Shown one piece after another: positions 34,222 to 42,510 of a DNA stretch of 64,000 bases. Each line of letters begins with the position of its first letter. The first letter of the stretch is position 1. The stretch covers positions 1 to 64,000 of the forward strand of contig CAVIJI010000005.1 of NCBI GenBank assembly GCA_963642885.1. Reading direction: 5' to 3'. The translations under genes were made by a program, and so were the position numbers. The notes below the pieces were generated by a model, which was given only the letters and a program-made list of their open reading frames with translations, was not told the DNA's origin and ran no database searches. This DNA is from UMGS1696 sp963642885 (GTDB lineage: Bacteria; Bacillota; Clostridia; Oscillospirales; CAG-272).

Positions 34222-34290
34222 ATATATATGTATCCTTTCGAAAGATATGTTGTGGATTTAAGGATATGCCGTTAAGTATCCGACAGCCCC

Positions 34291-34319
34291 ATTATCATTA
34301 TAACATTCCGAAAAGACAA
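34291..34319 (-). promoter_or_regulatory. Promoter of the ZIP transporter gene
   Basis: Minus strand TTGTCT (34319-34314), 17-base spacer, GATAAT (34296-34291), about 70 bases before the ATG at 34221. Confidence 0.6.
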
Positions 34320-34461
34320 ATTCCGCTCCGATAGGATATAAACGGCGGTAAAATTACATATACAAAACAATTGTTTGCTTTCGTAAGTATATTTATTCAT
34401 GAATACAATGTATAATATAATCGGAACGCGGATTCCGAAATAAAACGAAGGGGGGATGTAG

Positions 34462-34608
34462 TTGAAAATCAAAAGCAAAGCTGTGCTTCAGCTCGCGCTT
34501 ATTGCACTCGGAGCGGTGCTTGTCACTGCGGGAGCAATGAGAGGAGAGGTTCAAACCGTTCTGTCTAAGGCGGTAAAGCTATGTCTCGAGTGTGTCGGAA
34601 TTGGCTGA
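34462..34608 (+). CDS. CD1871A-type small CXXC membrane protein
   Basis: 48 residues, TTG start at 34462 behind a strong GGGGGG site. One membrane helix (VLQLALIALGAVLVTAGAM) is followed by RGEVQTVLSKAVKLCLECVGIG, with a CXXC pair in CLECVGIG at the very C terminus. This matches the small 'CD1871A family CXXC motif-containing protein' that precedes 4Fe-4S membrane proteins in clostridia. Its last 17 bases overlap the start of the iron-sulfur protein gene, so translation is coupled. The cysteine pair would sit at the membrane face and could pass electrons or disulfides; this is inference. Confidence 0.85.
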   Translation: MKIKSKAVLQLALIALGAVLVTAGAMRGEVQTVLSKAVKLCLECVGIG

Positions 34609-35512
34609 GAAACATAATTCTTTTTCGCGTATTTTGAGCAGGTACCGCCTGTTGGTACAAACGTGCTCGACCATTGTGACAAACATACATATCCCGAATT
34701 TTTTCGGCGGAGAAATATACCGCGGTAATTTTAAAAAGCTGTGTGTGCCGGTGCTTAACTGCTATTCGTGCCCGGGAGCCGCGGGTGCCTGCCCTATAGG
34801 TGCGTATCAGGCGGTTGCGGGATCCTCGAAATACGGCATATCGATGTATATTATCGGTTTTCTTATCCTTGTCGGAATGCTCCTCGGAAGGTTCGTGTGC
34901 GGTTTTCTGTGTCCCTTCGGTTTGCTCCAGGGCCTGATACACAAGATTCCTTTCAAGAAGTTTTCGACGAAAAAGCTGCATATTTTAACATATTCGAAGT
35001 ATATTGTCCTGGTACTTATGGTGTTCACCCTCCCCGCCGTTGTCACGAACGAACTCGGAATGGGAAATCCGTTCTTTTGCAAATACCTGTGTCCGCAGGG
35101 AGTAATAGAGGGGGCGATTCCGCTTGCGCTGGCAAACGAAAGTATAAGAGGTGCGCTCGGAACACTGTTTACATGGAAGCTCGGAATACTTCTTGCGGTT
35201 GTTTTCGCAAGTCTTGTTTGGTACAGACCGTTCTGCAAGTGGCTGTGTCCTCTCGGCGCGTTTTACGCCGTGATGAACAAATTCACACTTCTCGGAATGA
35301 AGGTGGACGGAGACAAATGCGTGTCCTGCGGAAAATGCGCGAAATCATGCCCGATGGATGTCGATATCACAAAGAATACGAATAGTGCCGAATGCATAAG
35401 ATGCGGAAAATGCGTAACGGCTTGTCCGACAGAAGCGATAAAATACAGGTACGGTATCGGCGAAAAGGTAATCATACATAATGCCGACAAAGGAATAATT
35501 CGAAAAAAATAA
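34592..35512 (+). CDS. NapH/YccM-like 4Fe-4S membrane protein
   Basis: 306 residues, GTG start at 34592 inside the preceding small gene. About five membrane helices carry cysteine pairs CGFLCPFGLLQG, CKYLCPQG and CKWLCPLGAFY of the polyferredoxin (NapH) type. The C terminus holds two [4Fe-4S] ferredoxin motifs, CVSCGKCAKSCP and CIRCGKCVTACP. Such proteins carry electrons across or along the membrane. Here the flanking CXXC mini-protein and TlpA-like lipoprotein suggest electrons are delivered to an extracytoplasmic thioredoxin-like protein, in the manner of CcdA/DsbD. Family assignment is firm; the pathway is inferred. Confidence 0.92.
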   Translation: MSELAEKHNSFSRILSRYRLLVQTCSTIVTNIHIPNFFGGEIYRGNFKKLCVPVLNCYSCPGAAGACPIGAYQAVAGSSKYGISMYIIGFLILVGMLLGRFVCGFLCPFGLLQGLIHKIPFKKFSTKKLHILTYSKYIVLVLMVFTLPAVVTNELGMGNPFFCKYLCPQGVIEGAIPLALANESIRGALGTLFTWKLGILLAVVFASLVWYRPFCKWLCPLGAFYAVMNKFTLLGMKVDGDKCVSCGKCAKSCPMDVDITKNTNSAECIRCGKCVTACPTEAIKYRYGIGEKVIIHNADKGIIRKK

Positions 35513-35542
35513 AATTCGTTTGCCGAAAAAAGGAGTAAAATC

Positions 35543-36433
35543 ATGAAAACGAAGAAAATAGCGGCTGTTATACTGTCCGTGCTGATGCTTATAACAGCGG
35601 TATCATGCGCGAAGAAAGAAGAAAGCATGACGGAGGAAGAAATACAGAACGCCATGAATGAGCTTTATGCGGAAGAAAACGAGCTGTTCGGCACTCATGC
35701 GGAACAGTGGGAGGTTGTTTTCGCGAACATGGACAAAGAGTCCGTTATGAACAACACCGACGATTACGCAACGTTTCTCGGTAAGAGTATAGATGCGTGT
35801 CAAAGTCTGTTCACCGCCGATGATCTGGCGATTCTCAAAGAGGATGTCGAAAAAATAAGGGAAATCGAAGAACAAATATCCGAACTCAGTGAAAAAACGG
35901 CATCGGCATCGGATTCGTCATCGGTTTCCATGACAGCTTTTCCGAGCTTTGTCGGCAAGGATTTTGACGGCAACGATGTCGACAGCGGAATTTTCGCCGA
36001 AAATTCCGTCACGGTAATTAACTTCTGGTTCAACGGCTGTTCTCCGTGCGTGAATGAACTCGGAGATTTGAACGCGCTGAACGAATCACTTAAGGAACGC
36101 GGCGGCGAGCTTATCGGAATAAACGTCGAAGCGTTTGACGGAAACGAAAGCATCATAACCGAAGCGAAATCGATTCTCGCATCGAAAAACGCGTCTTACA
36201 GAAACATATACTTTGACTCGAACAGCGAGGCGGGACAATACGCGGCGCAGATTATGGCGTTCCCGACGACTGTATTCGTCGACAGACAGGGGAATATCAT
36301 CGGCGACCCGATAGTCGGAAGCATTAACGATGATGAGGGCATGAAAAAAGTGAACGAACGTATCGACGAGATAATCGCGGCGGATGAAGTGAGTGCAAAC
36401 GCGACTGTTATATCGGGCTATGTGGAAGGATAA
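35543..36433 (+). CDS. TlpA-like thioredoxin-fold lipoprotein
   Basis: 296 residues. Signal peptide with lipobox cysteine in ITAVSCAKK (Cys22), so the protein is anchored outside. Residues about 30-125 are a helical, acidic region of unknown function (EEEIQNAMNELYAEENELF). Residues about 135-280 are a thioredoxin-fold TlpA/ResA domain with active site FNGCSPCVNEL and cis-Pro region AFPTTVFVD. It should reduce or shuffle disulfides at the cell surface using electrons from the 4Fe-4S protein encoded 30 bases upstream. AAGGAG precedes the ATG. The end overlaps a broken gene that follows. Confidence 0.92.
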   Translation: MKTKKIAAVILSVLMLITAVSCAKKEESMTEEEIQNAMNELYAEENELFGTHAEQWEVVFANMDKESVMNNTDDYATFLGKSIDACQSLFTADDLAILKEDVEKIREIEEQISELSEKTASASDSSSVSMTAFPSFVGKDFDGNDVDSGIFAENSVTVINFWFNGCSPCVNELGDLNALNESLKERGGELIGINVEAFDGNESIITEAKSILASKNASYRNIYFDSNSEAGQYAAQIMAFPTTVFVDRQGNIIGDPIVGSINDDEGMKKVNERIDEIIAADEVSANATVISGYVEG

Positions 36434-36862
36434 CCGTACGAAACAATATAAAACCGAGCATTACGTATTCAATTACAATGCCGATTCGAAGGCGGAAGAG
36501 GATATTTCGAAAATATCGCGGCTTCAGGAATCATGCTTCGGTTATATATGTAATGTTTTAAAGACCGAGCCGACGTTTAAAATCGAATATTACCTATGCG
36601 AAACGCCCGAGGAGGTCGGACGTCTTTACGGAGACAACGAACCGTGCAACGGATTTGCTTCCTCACCGAATGAAATATACGCCGTATACAACGAAAAGAC
36701 AAAATGCGTCGGCTTTCACGAGGATGACCACATAATAAGCTATACCGTAAGACACCGAATGAGCTGAATGCGATGTTTACCGATTATGTGAAGATATTCG
36801 AAACAGACGAAACGCTGAAGCACAGAATGGGTGAATTATTAAGCCTGTACTCGAATAAATAA
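36420..36862 (+). pseudogene. Broken gene with an HExxH metallopeptidase-like remnant
   Basis: A frame opens at ATG 36420, inside the end of the TlpA-like gene, and runs to TGA 36767. It ends with KTKCVGFHEDDHIISYTVRH, a zinc-peptidase-type HExxH. The next frame continues from about 36755 with PNELNAMFTDYVKIFETD and ends at 36862, reading as the natural C terminus. The region expected between the HExxH helix and that C terminus is missing. I read this as a frameshift with an internal deletion; a single sequencing error would not restore the missing middle. A terminator follows at 36871. Confidence 0.6.
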
Positions 36863-36870
36863 AGACAAGG

Positions 36871-36915
36871 AAAATCCGACCTGCGGTTAAATTTCACAGG
36901 TCGGATTTTCGTTTT
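36871..36915 (+). terminator. Terminator of the redox operon
   Basis: AAAATCCGACCTG (36871-36883) pairs with CAGGTCGGATTTT (36897-36909) around 13 bases, followed by CGTTTTAC. No feature is seen in 36916-37027. Confidence 0.88.
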
Positions 36916-37027
36916 ACTCAAAATATATTTATAACATCAATCGAAGAATTCGGCATTGGTTTTATCAAGCACCTTTGATACAAAAATAGGTTTCAATTCG
37001 ACACCGAAAAAGACGAAAATGTTAATA

Positions 37028-37552
37028 TTATTGCTTTTTGCGAGCTTCAACGTATTCCGCTATCTTTGACGCGCAGATTTCACTCGGTTCATCGGTTGAA
37101 ACTATGATATCATACGCGCTGTCGTCCTTCGGTGTTATGTGCTCGTTTTGCCACAACGCTTTGCCGATGGTGCGGTTTCCTCTTTCTTTTTCACGGCGTA
37201 CGAGGTTTTCCTCGGATATTTTTATTCTTACGAAAACGGTGGCGCATTCCTTCATTATTTCCCGCGATATTTCGTATATATCCTGCGTGTCGAACAGGCA
37301 GTTGTCTATAACAACGTCACGTCCGGTGTTTGCTATGGCGGCGGCGGATGAATACATTACGGTCAGAAAATCATGCTCGGCTTCGTTTTCGTCGGCAAAG
37401 GGAAACGAGTGCGGTGTCATATATCCGTCTACGATGTCGTATGAAAGATGATACAGCGGTGTTTTCCATATTTTCTGCAGATTTTTCGATAATGTGGTCT
37501 TGCCGCAGCTTGACGGGCCGTTTAAAACGATTATGATGCCTTTATTTTTCAT
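37028..37552 (-). CDS. P-loop kinase, chloramphenicol-phosphotransferase-like
   Basis: 174 residues starting MKNKGIIIVLNGPSSCGKTT, with Walker A GPSSCGKT. VVIDNCLFD (Walker B) and RREKERGNRTIGKALWQ (a basic lid) follow. Layout and length match the chloramphenicol phosphotransferase-like / AAA_33 P-loop kinases. Antibiotic resistance should not be assumed; many relatives are uncharacterised nucleotide or small-molecule kinases. I start at 37552 because GGAGGA precedes it; the longer version adds 18 residues without a ribosome site. Monocistronic, convergent with the pseudogene. Confidence 0.75.
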   Translation of the reverse strand: MKNKGIIIVLNGPSSCGKTTLSKNLQKIWKTPLYHLSYDIVDGYMTPHSFPFADENEAEHDFLTVMYSSAAAIANTGRDVVIDNCLFDTQDIYEISREIMKECATVFVRIKISEENLVRREKERGNRTIGKALWQNEHITPKDDSAYDIIVSTDEPSEICASKIAEYVEARKKQ

Positions 37553-37842
37553 TGATACTGTTCCTCCGAATAATGGTGTGATTTGAATGATATCACCCGG
37601 GTGCACACGAAAATACTTTATAATGTGAATAAAAAGTAAAAAAGAAATGAGAACTGTCGGCTGACTGCATTTTCATTATGAAAAAATCTGCTTCTGTATC
37701 GCAAACAGCTACATATGTCATTCAAAACCGCACTAAATTGTTAAATTTATATAATTGTGATTATTTTGTGATAAATGAACGTGAATTTGTGATATAATTT
37801 TAACATCATAAAGAGATCGAATAATTTATCACGGAGGTTTTA
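37553..37842. other. Intergenic region between divergent genes
   Basis: AT-rich stretch with a likely -10 (TATAAT, 37793-37798) for the binding-protein gene at 37843 but no matching -35 in good register. No RNA gene, repeat or open frame was recognised. Confidence 0.5.
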
Positions 37843-39351
37843 ATGAATAAAAGACTTACAGCTCTGATACTTGCCGGCATTATTCTGTGCTCGACGGTAG
37901 CATGCTCGAGCGGAACCGAAAATTCCGATAGCGGCAGCGAAACGACAGCGGATACCGCGGTGGCAGACACGCAGACCGAAACCGAAACGGCGGAACCGGA
38001 CAATATGACGCCTGCGGAGGAACGCGCCCTTATTCCGGATGATCTTCCCGAGAAATCATTTGACGGACGCACATTCTCGATGGCTGTTGAAGCTAATAAG
38101 GCGTATGAAATAGTTTCCGATGAGCTTATAGGTGAGGCTACATCGGATGCGGTATACGACAGAAACATTAGAATCGAAGACCGTTTCGATGTTAAAATCA
38201 ATGCCATTCCGACGAGTGAGCCGCACAACAAGATGAAAACCGAGGTAACGGCGGGAACAAATTCATTTCAGGCGGCGGGATTCTGGAATTTCGTGTCCTA
38301 TGTACCGATTATGGCAAAGGTTGTATACAACTGGTGCGACATACCGTATATAAACCTCGATCAGCCCTGGTACAACAAGATGTCAAATGACGATGCAACG
38401 ATAAACGGTAAGCTTTACGTTATAAACGGCGACCTTTCCATATCCACGCTTCTGTATACATACGGTATGTTCTTCAATTACAATATTATGGACAGATACG
38501 GCTATACCGGAGATGACCTTTACAATATGGTATTCGACGGCACATGGACCGTAGACAAAATGCACTCGATTACAACCAATATCTACGAGGACACAAACGG
38601 TGACGGCTTGCATGACCGCGATGACGTTCACGGATATTCGGTATACCTCGGTTTAAACACGAGTGACGTATGGCTTGCCGCGTTTGATCTTGATGTTATT
38701 GATGTACATGATGACGGTACATTCGAAATCACATTTCTCAACGAAAAGACTGTTTCAGCACTTGAAAAGGCAATTACTCTGACATATGATGAGAACGGCA
38801 CGTACTGTAACACCAATGACTGGCGTGATGTACCGAAGGCATTCGGAGAGGGTAAAATCGCCATGTCCCAGCTTTATTTCGGTGAAACTACGGAATCTCT
38901 GAGTGATATGGAAGATAAATACGGTATTCTTCCTCTTCCGAAGTTCGATGAGGCTCAGACGGATTACTACACCAATGCGTGGGACCAGTTCTCCGTATTC
39001 GCTATTCCGAAGACGATTTCAGAGGAAGACAAGGAGCTTCTCGGTGTGATTTTCGAAGCACTTAACGCGGAATCGTATAAAACCGTTTATCCGGCATATT
39101 ACGACCAGGCACTCAAGAGCCGTTACTCGGCAGAAGCTACCACTGCCGAAATCATCGATATAATCATGAGAGGACGTAAGCTTGAGTTTGCATTCCAGTT
39201 CGGCGAACAGACGGCATCTCTTCCGTATAAGTTCCGTCAGCTCCTTCAGCAAAACAAAACTGATCTTGCGTCTACATTCAAAACTATAGAAAAAACGGCA
39301 ACCAAGACATTCCAGAAGGTTATGGATGTTTACTACGGCTCGGAAGAATAA
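37843..39351 (+). CDS. Extracellular sugar-binding lipoprotein (orphan)
   Basis: 502 residues. Lipoprotein signal ending ILCSTVACSS (Cys21), then a Ser/Thr/Glu-rich linker and a family 1-type solute-binding domain. DTNGDGLHDRDD in mid-protein is an EF-hand-like calcium loop; YGILPLPKFDEAQTDYY is the conserved hinge region seen also in the proteins encoded at 56149 and 63223. No permease or ATPase gene is adjacent, so it must use a transporter encoded elsewhere, probably with a shared ATPase as in many Clostridia. CGGAGG lies before the ATG. The ligand is unknown; a terminator follows. Confidence 0.88.
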   Translation: MNKRLTALILAGIILCSTVACSSGTENSDSGSETTADTAVADTQTETETAEPDNMTPAEERALIPDDLPEKSFDGRTFSMAVEANKAYEIVSDELIGEATSDAVYDRNIRIEDRFDVKINAIPTSEPHNKMKTEVTAGTNSFQAAGFWNFVSYVPIMAKVVYNWCDIPYINLDQPWYNKMSNDDATINGKLYVINGDLSISTLLYTYGMFFNYNIMDRYGYTGDDLYNMVFDGTWTVDKMHSITTNIYEDTNGDGLHDRDDVHGYSVYLGLNTSDVWLAAFDLDVIDVHDDGTFEITFLNEKTVSALEKAITLTYDENGTYCNTNDWRDVPKAFGEGKIAMSQLYFGETTESLSDMEDKYGILPLPKFDEAQTDYYTNAWDQFSVFAIPKTISEEDKELLGVIFEALNAESYKTVYPAYYDQALKSRYSAEATTAEIIDIIMRGRKLEFAFQFGEQTASLPYKFRQLLQQNKTDLASTFKTIEKTATKTFQKVMDVYYGSEE

Positions 39352-39365
39352 ACATTAAAGATAAG

Positions 39366-39400
39366 AAAGGGACTTCCTTTAAAGGAAGTCCCTTTTCTTA
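39366..39400. terminator. Bidirectional terminator
   Basis: AAAGGGACTTCC pairs with GGAAGTCCCTTT (loop TTTAAA), then TTCTTATCTT. It separates the binding-protein gene from the convergent PHP gene. Confidence 0.92.
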
Positions 39401-39412
39401 TCTTAGTTAAAA

Positions 39413-40807
39413 TCAGAACGAAAGATATTTTGCCCAGAATTCTTTAATCTGTCCGTTGAGGAATTCGAGCATGCGCAGACCCTTTTCACGGTCGCCGCAG
39501 TAGTATTCCTTCATCGCTATGCCCTGCTCGATGCAGAGGTCGTCATGAAGCGGGAAATAGTTTTCGGTAAGGAACCATGCGTATTTGCACAGACGGTATT
39601 CGCCTACGACTCTCAGCTCTTTGCTGATGCCGTCAACGGCTACGGTATGTCTTGCGCGGATGGCCTCGAGAATCGAGGGAGTGGTGTTTTCCTTCGCGAA
39701 GGTTATCGTCCATGTTACGTCCGAGTTGCGGTTGTTCACGGAGCTGTGGCTGTCGGAGCTGCCCACTATCGGGAAGTTCATGCCGTGAGCGCGTGCCTCG
39801 TCATAATGCAGTGTCTGGAAGCCGTTTTGCTCGAAGTAGTGCTCGCCGCCGAGAACCTCGAACGCATCGAATTTCTGCTGCTGGAAGATATACCATGTGA
39901 GTCTTTCGTCAACATGATAAATGTCGTATATCCAATAAGGATGAGCGAATATTGCCAAACCGCCTGCCTTGCGAATCTGGTCGCATACCCACGCAAAGGA
40001 AGCATAGGTGAATTTCGGCAGGTCATCGGGAATCGGAGAAAGTGTTTTCGCGTAATCCTCGACTAATTCATGGAATTTTTCATCTGAAACGGTACCGGGG
40101 AAGTCGGAGTTTTCGCCTGCTTTCCACGCAGAGGGGAAGCGCTCGGTCATGCCCGGTGTGCGCTGGTCTATGCAGTCGTAGTTCGATTGTGCTATTGCGT
40201 TTACACTGTAGTGTCCGCCCATATGAACAATGTGAATCGGGCAGTCCGGCATATGAACCTCTTCACCTGTCATAAGATGCATTTCAATCGGAGCATCCTT
40301 GTATGCGTCAATTGCTTCAAGTGAACCTGCGAAATTGTTGTGGTCGGTGATGGCAATATAGTCATAGCCCAATCTGCGCAGATGAGCCGCAACGATAGCG
40401 GGGTCCTCGCGTCCGTCGGAACGTATTGTGTGCAGGTGCTGGTCGCCCTTCAGCGGGATGAGACCCGCTAAGTCCTCGAGAACGGAGTAAACCGAGAGCT
40501 GAGCACGGCGCTTTCCGCCGTAATAAATTCTGAGGTAATGCTCCTGTTCGCCGTGGAAGGTGTGCTTGAAACGGAGGCATCCGTCCTCACACGGGGTAAT
40601 GTTGTATTCGGTTATGGCCGAGGGAATATCGCACAGAGGGTAGGATCTCTCGTGCAGGGGGCAAACCTGAAGCAGAACACCGTCCTTCGGGAATGCGCAC
40701 TGCAGTCCGAGAGGGCGAATTGTTATCTCGACTTCTTTGTTTTCTACTATGACCTTGGGATAAACGTCATAATAGTACAGCTCGGTTTTCATGTTTTCAA
40801 GTCTCAT
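39413..40807 (-). CDS. PHP-domain metal-dependent phosphoesterase
   Basis: 464 residues. The first 115 form an unassigned beta-rich domain; residues about 118-400 are a PHP domain with GDQHLHTIRSDG (first metal His pair), AITDHNNF, TGEEVHM, AIFAHPYW and GSSDSHS, giving the usual three-metal set. PHP enzymes remove phosphate from small molecules or nucleotides. As the last gene of a PfkB-GH4-unknown-PHP operon it may dephosphorylate a sugar phosphate or trim an overflow product. GGAGC precedes the ATG at 40807. It lies 43 bases after the unknown gene. Confidence 0.85.
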   Translation of the reverse strand: MRLENMKTELYYYDVYPKVIVENKEVEITIRPLGLQCAFPKDGVLLQVCPLHERSYPLCDIPSAITEYNITPCEDGCLRFKHTFHGEQEHYLRIYYGGKRRAQLSVYSVLEDLAGLIPLKGDQHLHTIRSDGREDPAIVAAHLRRLGYDYIAITDHNNFAGSLEAIDAYKDAPIEMHLMTGEEVHMPDCPIHIVHMGGHYSVNAIAQSNYDCIDQRTPGMTERFPSAWKAGENSDFPGTVSDEKFHELVEDYAKTLSPIPDDLPKFTYASFAWVCDQIRKAGGLAIFAHPYWIYDIYHVDERLTWYIFQQQKFDAFEVLGGEHYFEQNGFQTLHYDEARAHGMNFPIVGSSDSHSSVNNRNSDVTWTITFAKENTTPSILEAIRARHTVAVDGISKELRVVGEYRLCKYAWFLTENYFPLHDDLCIEQGIAMKEYYCGDREKGLRMLEFLNGQIKEFWAKYLSF

Positions 40808-40850
40808 ATCAAAGCTCCTTTATATAAAGTAATATTGTACAGACGGGATT

Positions 40851-42452
40851 TTACTCCGCGATTTCCGCGTTTACGATGCCGTCCGTGAATTTAAAGGTAA
40901 ATTTAACTACACAGTTGTCGCGCGTGGTAACGAACCTGCTCTTGCAGCCCGAACCGCTTCCGGGATGCCGTGTTCCTTCTCTGTATACGGAGGACAGAGT
41001 ACCGTAGGTCGAAATTCCGTAATTGTATTCACCCGCAAACGGAATTACGACGCTTAACATATAGGTATTGTCTCCCACATAGTACATACGTGTGATTTCG
41101 CTGTTCGAGTCATCCTCGACGGCGCCGACGAACGGCTGGAAGCTGCCGAATACCACAACCTTTTCGGGAAGCTTGTATCCCGTTTCGGAGTCGTAAACCT
41201 CACATCCTCCGTAATGAATAAGCTCCGCGGGATTGGCGTACTTTTCACGCAGACGGTCTCCGTCATCCCAGCACGCTTTCATGACGTCTTCCTGATCGAA
41301 GCCCATGGGACAGGATGCGGATTTGTTGTTTATCTGATAATACGGGTTTGTTCCCATTTCGCCGTTGTCGCCGCGCTCCATCGTGACGCGGGCATCGCTC
41401 AGCATACGTCTGAGCGGCATTTCGAAGAAGCCGTGAGGGTTGTTTACCTGCATCCAGCGATATGTATATTCGATGAAGTGGTTGCGGACATCCTCGTTTT
41501 GGTTTGCAAACCAGCCGATTTGGTCGTAACCCCACCATTGCCACAGTGCCATTTGGTGTCTTGAGTATTTCGGGAGATCCTCGTCACGGAACATTTTTCC
41601 GCCCCAGTTGTCGTATTCCATAAGGTACGGCATTTGTTCGCAGTACCAGCCGTTGGGGTTCATTCCGCCCTCGCTGAAACCCTCGCGTACGAGCACGAGA
41701 CGTGTGCCTTCGTAATTCTCCAGAGGAGCGCGCGTGAGCGGCATGGCGTGATAGTCGAACATCAGATTTCCGTTAATGCTGACTCCGTGAGTGTGAGCGT
41801 CAAGCAATACCTTGTGACGGCGTGCGTGTTCGGACGCATATGAACGTATCATACCGAACAGCTCCCATGTTTTCTTCATGCCGCGGTCTTCCGCCGTGTA
41901 CAGATGAACCTGACCCATGTGCAATGCTTCGTAGCCGCAGTCGATGTATTTAGTGGCACGGTAATAGAACCACATACGTGCTTCGTCTCGGTTGAGGTCG
42001 GGCATGCATCCTCTTTTGCCGAGCGGTCTGTCGGGCGGGAATTCACCCGGCTTGCTTCCGTCCTCCGGCATCATACGTGCATCCTCGAAGCGGAAACAGC
42101 GGTCCTCGACAGGCTTACCGAATGCTTCGAAAACGTATGCGGGGATTTTCTGCTCGTTTATGCGCTGTGTGACGATTTCGAACACACATGCCTGAAGAAT
42201 TATCTCGGGGTCCTGCTCGTGTATTCTGTCGGCCAAAGCCTTGGATTTAGCGAAATGTACGTCGTCATCCTCGAGCATGTACCAGATTCCCGACGCGCGG
42301 CCTATGAACTTAACGCCGAGACGCTTTATCACACGCAAATCATCCTCAAGCGTGTCCGTGTCGAACAGCGAGCTTGCGGTAACGGCGCGTGAGAGATAGC
42401 TTTCGAGTACCTCGAGCGACATATTTCCGTCGAATTTAAAATTAAGATTCAT
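40851..42452 (-). CDS. Conserved-looking protein of unknown function, probable barrel
   Basis: 533 residues, not assigned to a family. The N-terminal 350 residues alternate strands and helices like a TIM barrel: LGVKFIGRASGIWYM, FYYRATKYIDCGYEALHMGQ, RHKVLLDAHTHGVSINGN, GWYCEQMPYLMEYDNWG. Acidic and aromatic residues lie at strand ends as in glycosidases. The C-terminal 150 residues look beta-rich (YMLSVVIPFAGEYNYGI). No signal peptide or helix. I start at 42452 because CGGAGAAA lies upstream; a longer frame runs into the GH4 gene. Its place between GH4 and PHP genes suggests a step in breakdown of a phosphorylated or modified sugar. Confidence 0.7.
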   Translation of the reverse strand: MNLNFKFDGNMSLEVLESYLSRAVTASSLFDTDTLEDDLRVIKRLGVKFIGRASGIWYMLEDDDVHFAKSKALADRIHEQDPEIILQACVFEIVTQRINEQKIPAYVFEAFGKPVEDRCFRFEDARMMPEDGSKPGEFPPDRPLGKRGCMPDLNRDEARMWFYYRATKYIDCGYEALHMGQVHLYTAEDRGMKKTWELFGMIRSYASEHARRHKVLLDAHTHGVSINGNLMFDYHAMPLTRAPLENYEGTRLVLVREGFSEGGMNPNGWYCEQMPYLMEYDNWGGKMFRDEDLPKYSRHQMALWQWWGYDQIGWFANQNEDVRNHFIEYTYRWMQVNNPHGFFEMPLRRMLSDARVTMERGDNGEMGTNPYYQINNKSASCPMGFDQEDVMKACWDDGDRLREKYANPAELIHYGGCEVYDSETGYKLPEKVVVFGSFQPFVGAVEDDSNSEITRMYYVGDNTYMLSVVIPFAGEYNYGISTYGTLSSVYREGTRHPGSGSGCKSRFVTTRDNCVVKFTFKFTDGIVNAEIAE

Positions 42453-42510
42453 TAATCGGTTTCTCCGTGTATTCTGTGTTATAGTGATTTTTTGTAAAGC
42501 CGGAAACGCA

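Noticed and set aside
37028..37552. Chloramphenicol resistance gene
   Set aside because: Only the general P-loop kinase layout matches; that is too little to claim a drug as substrate.
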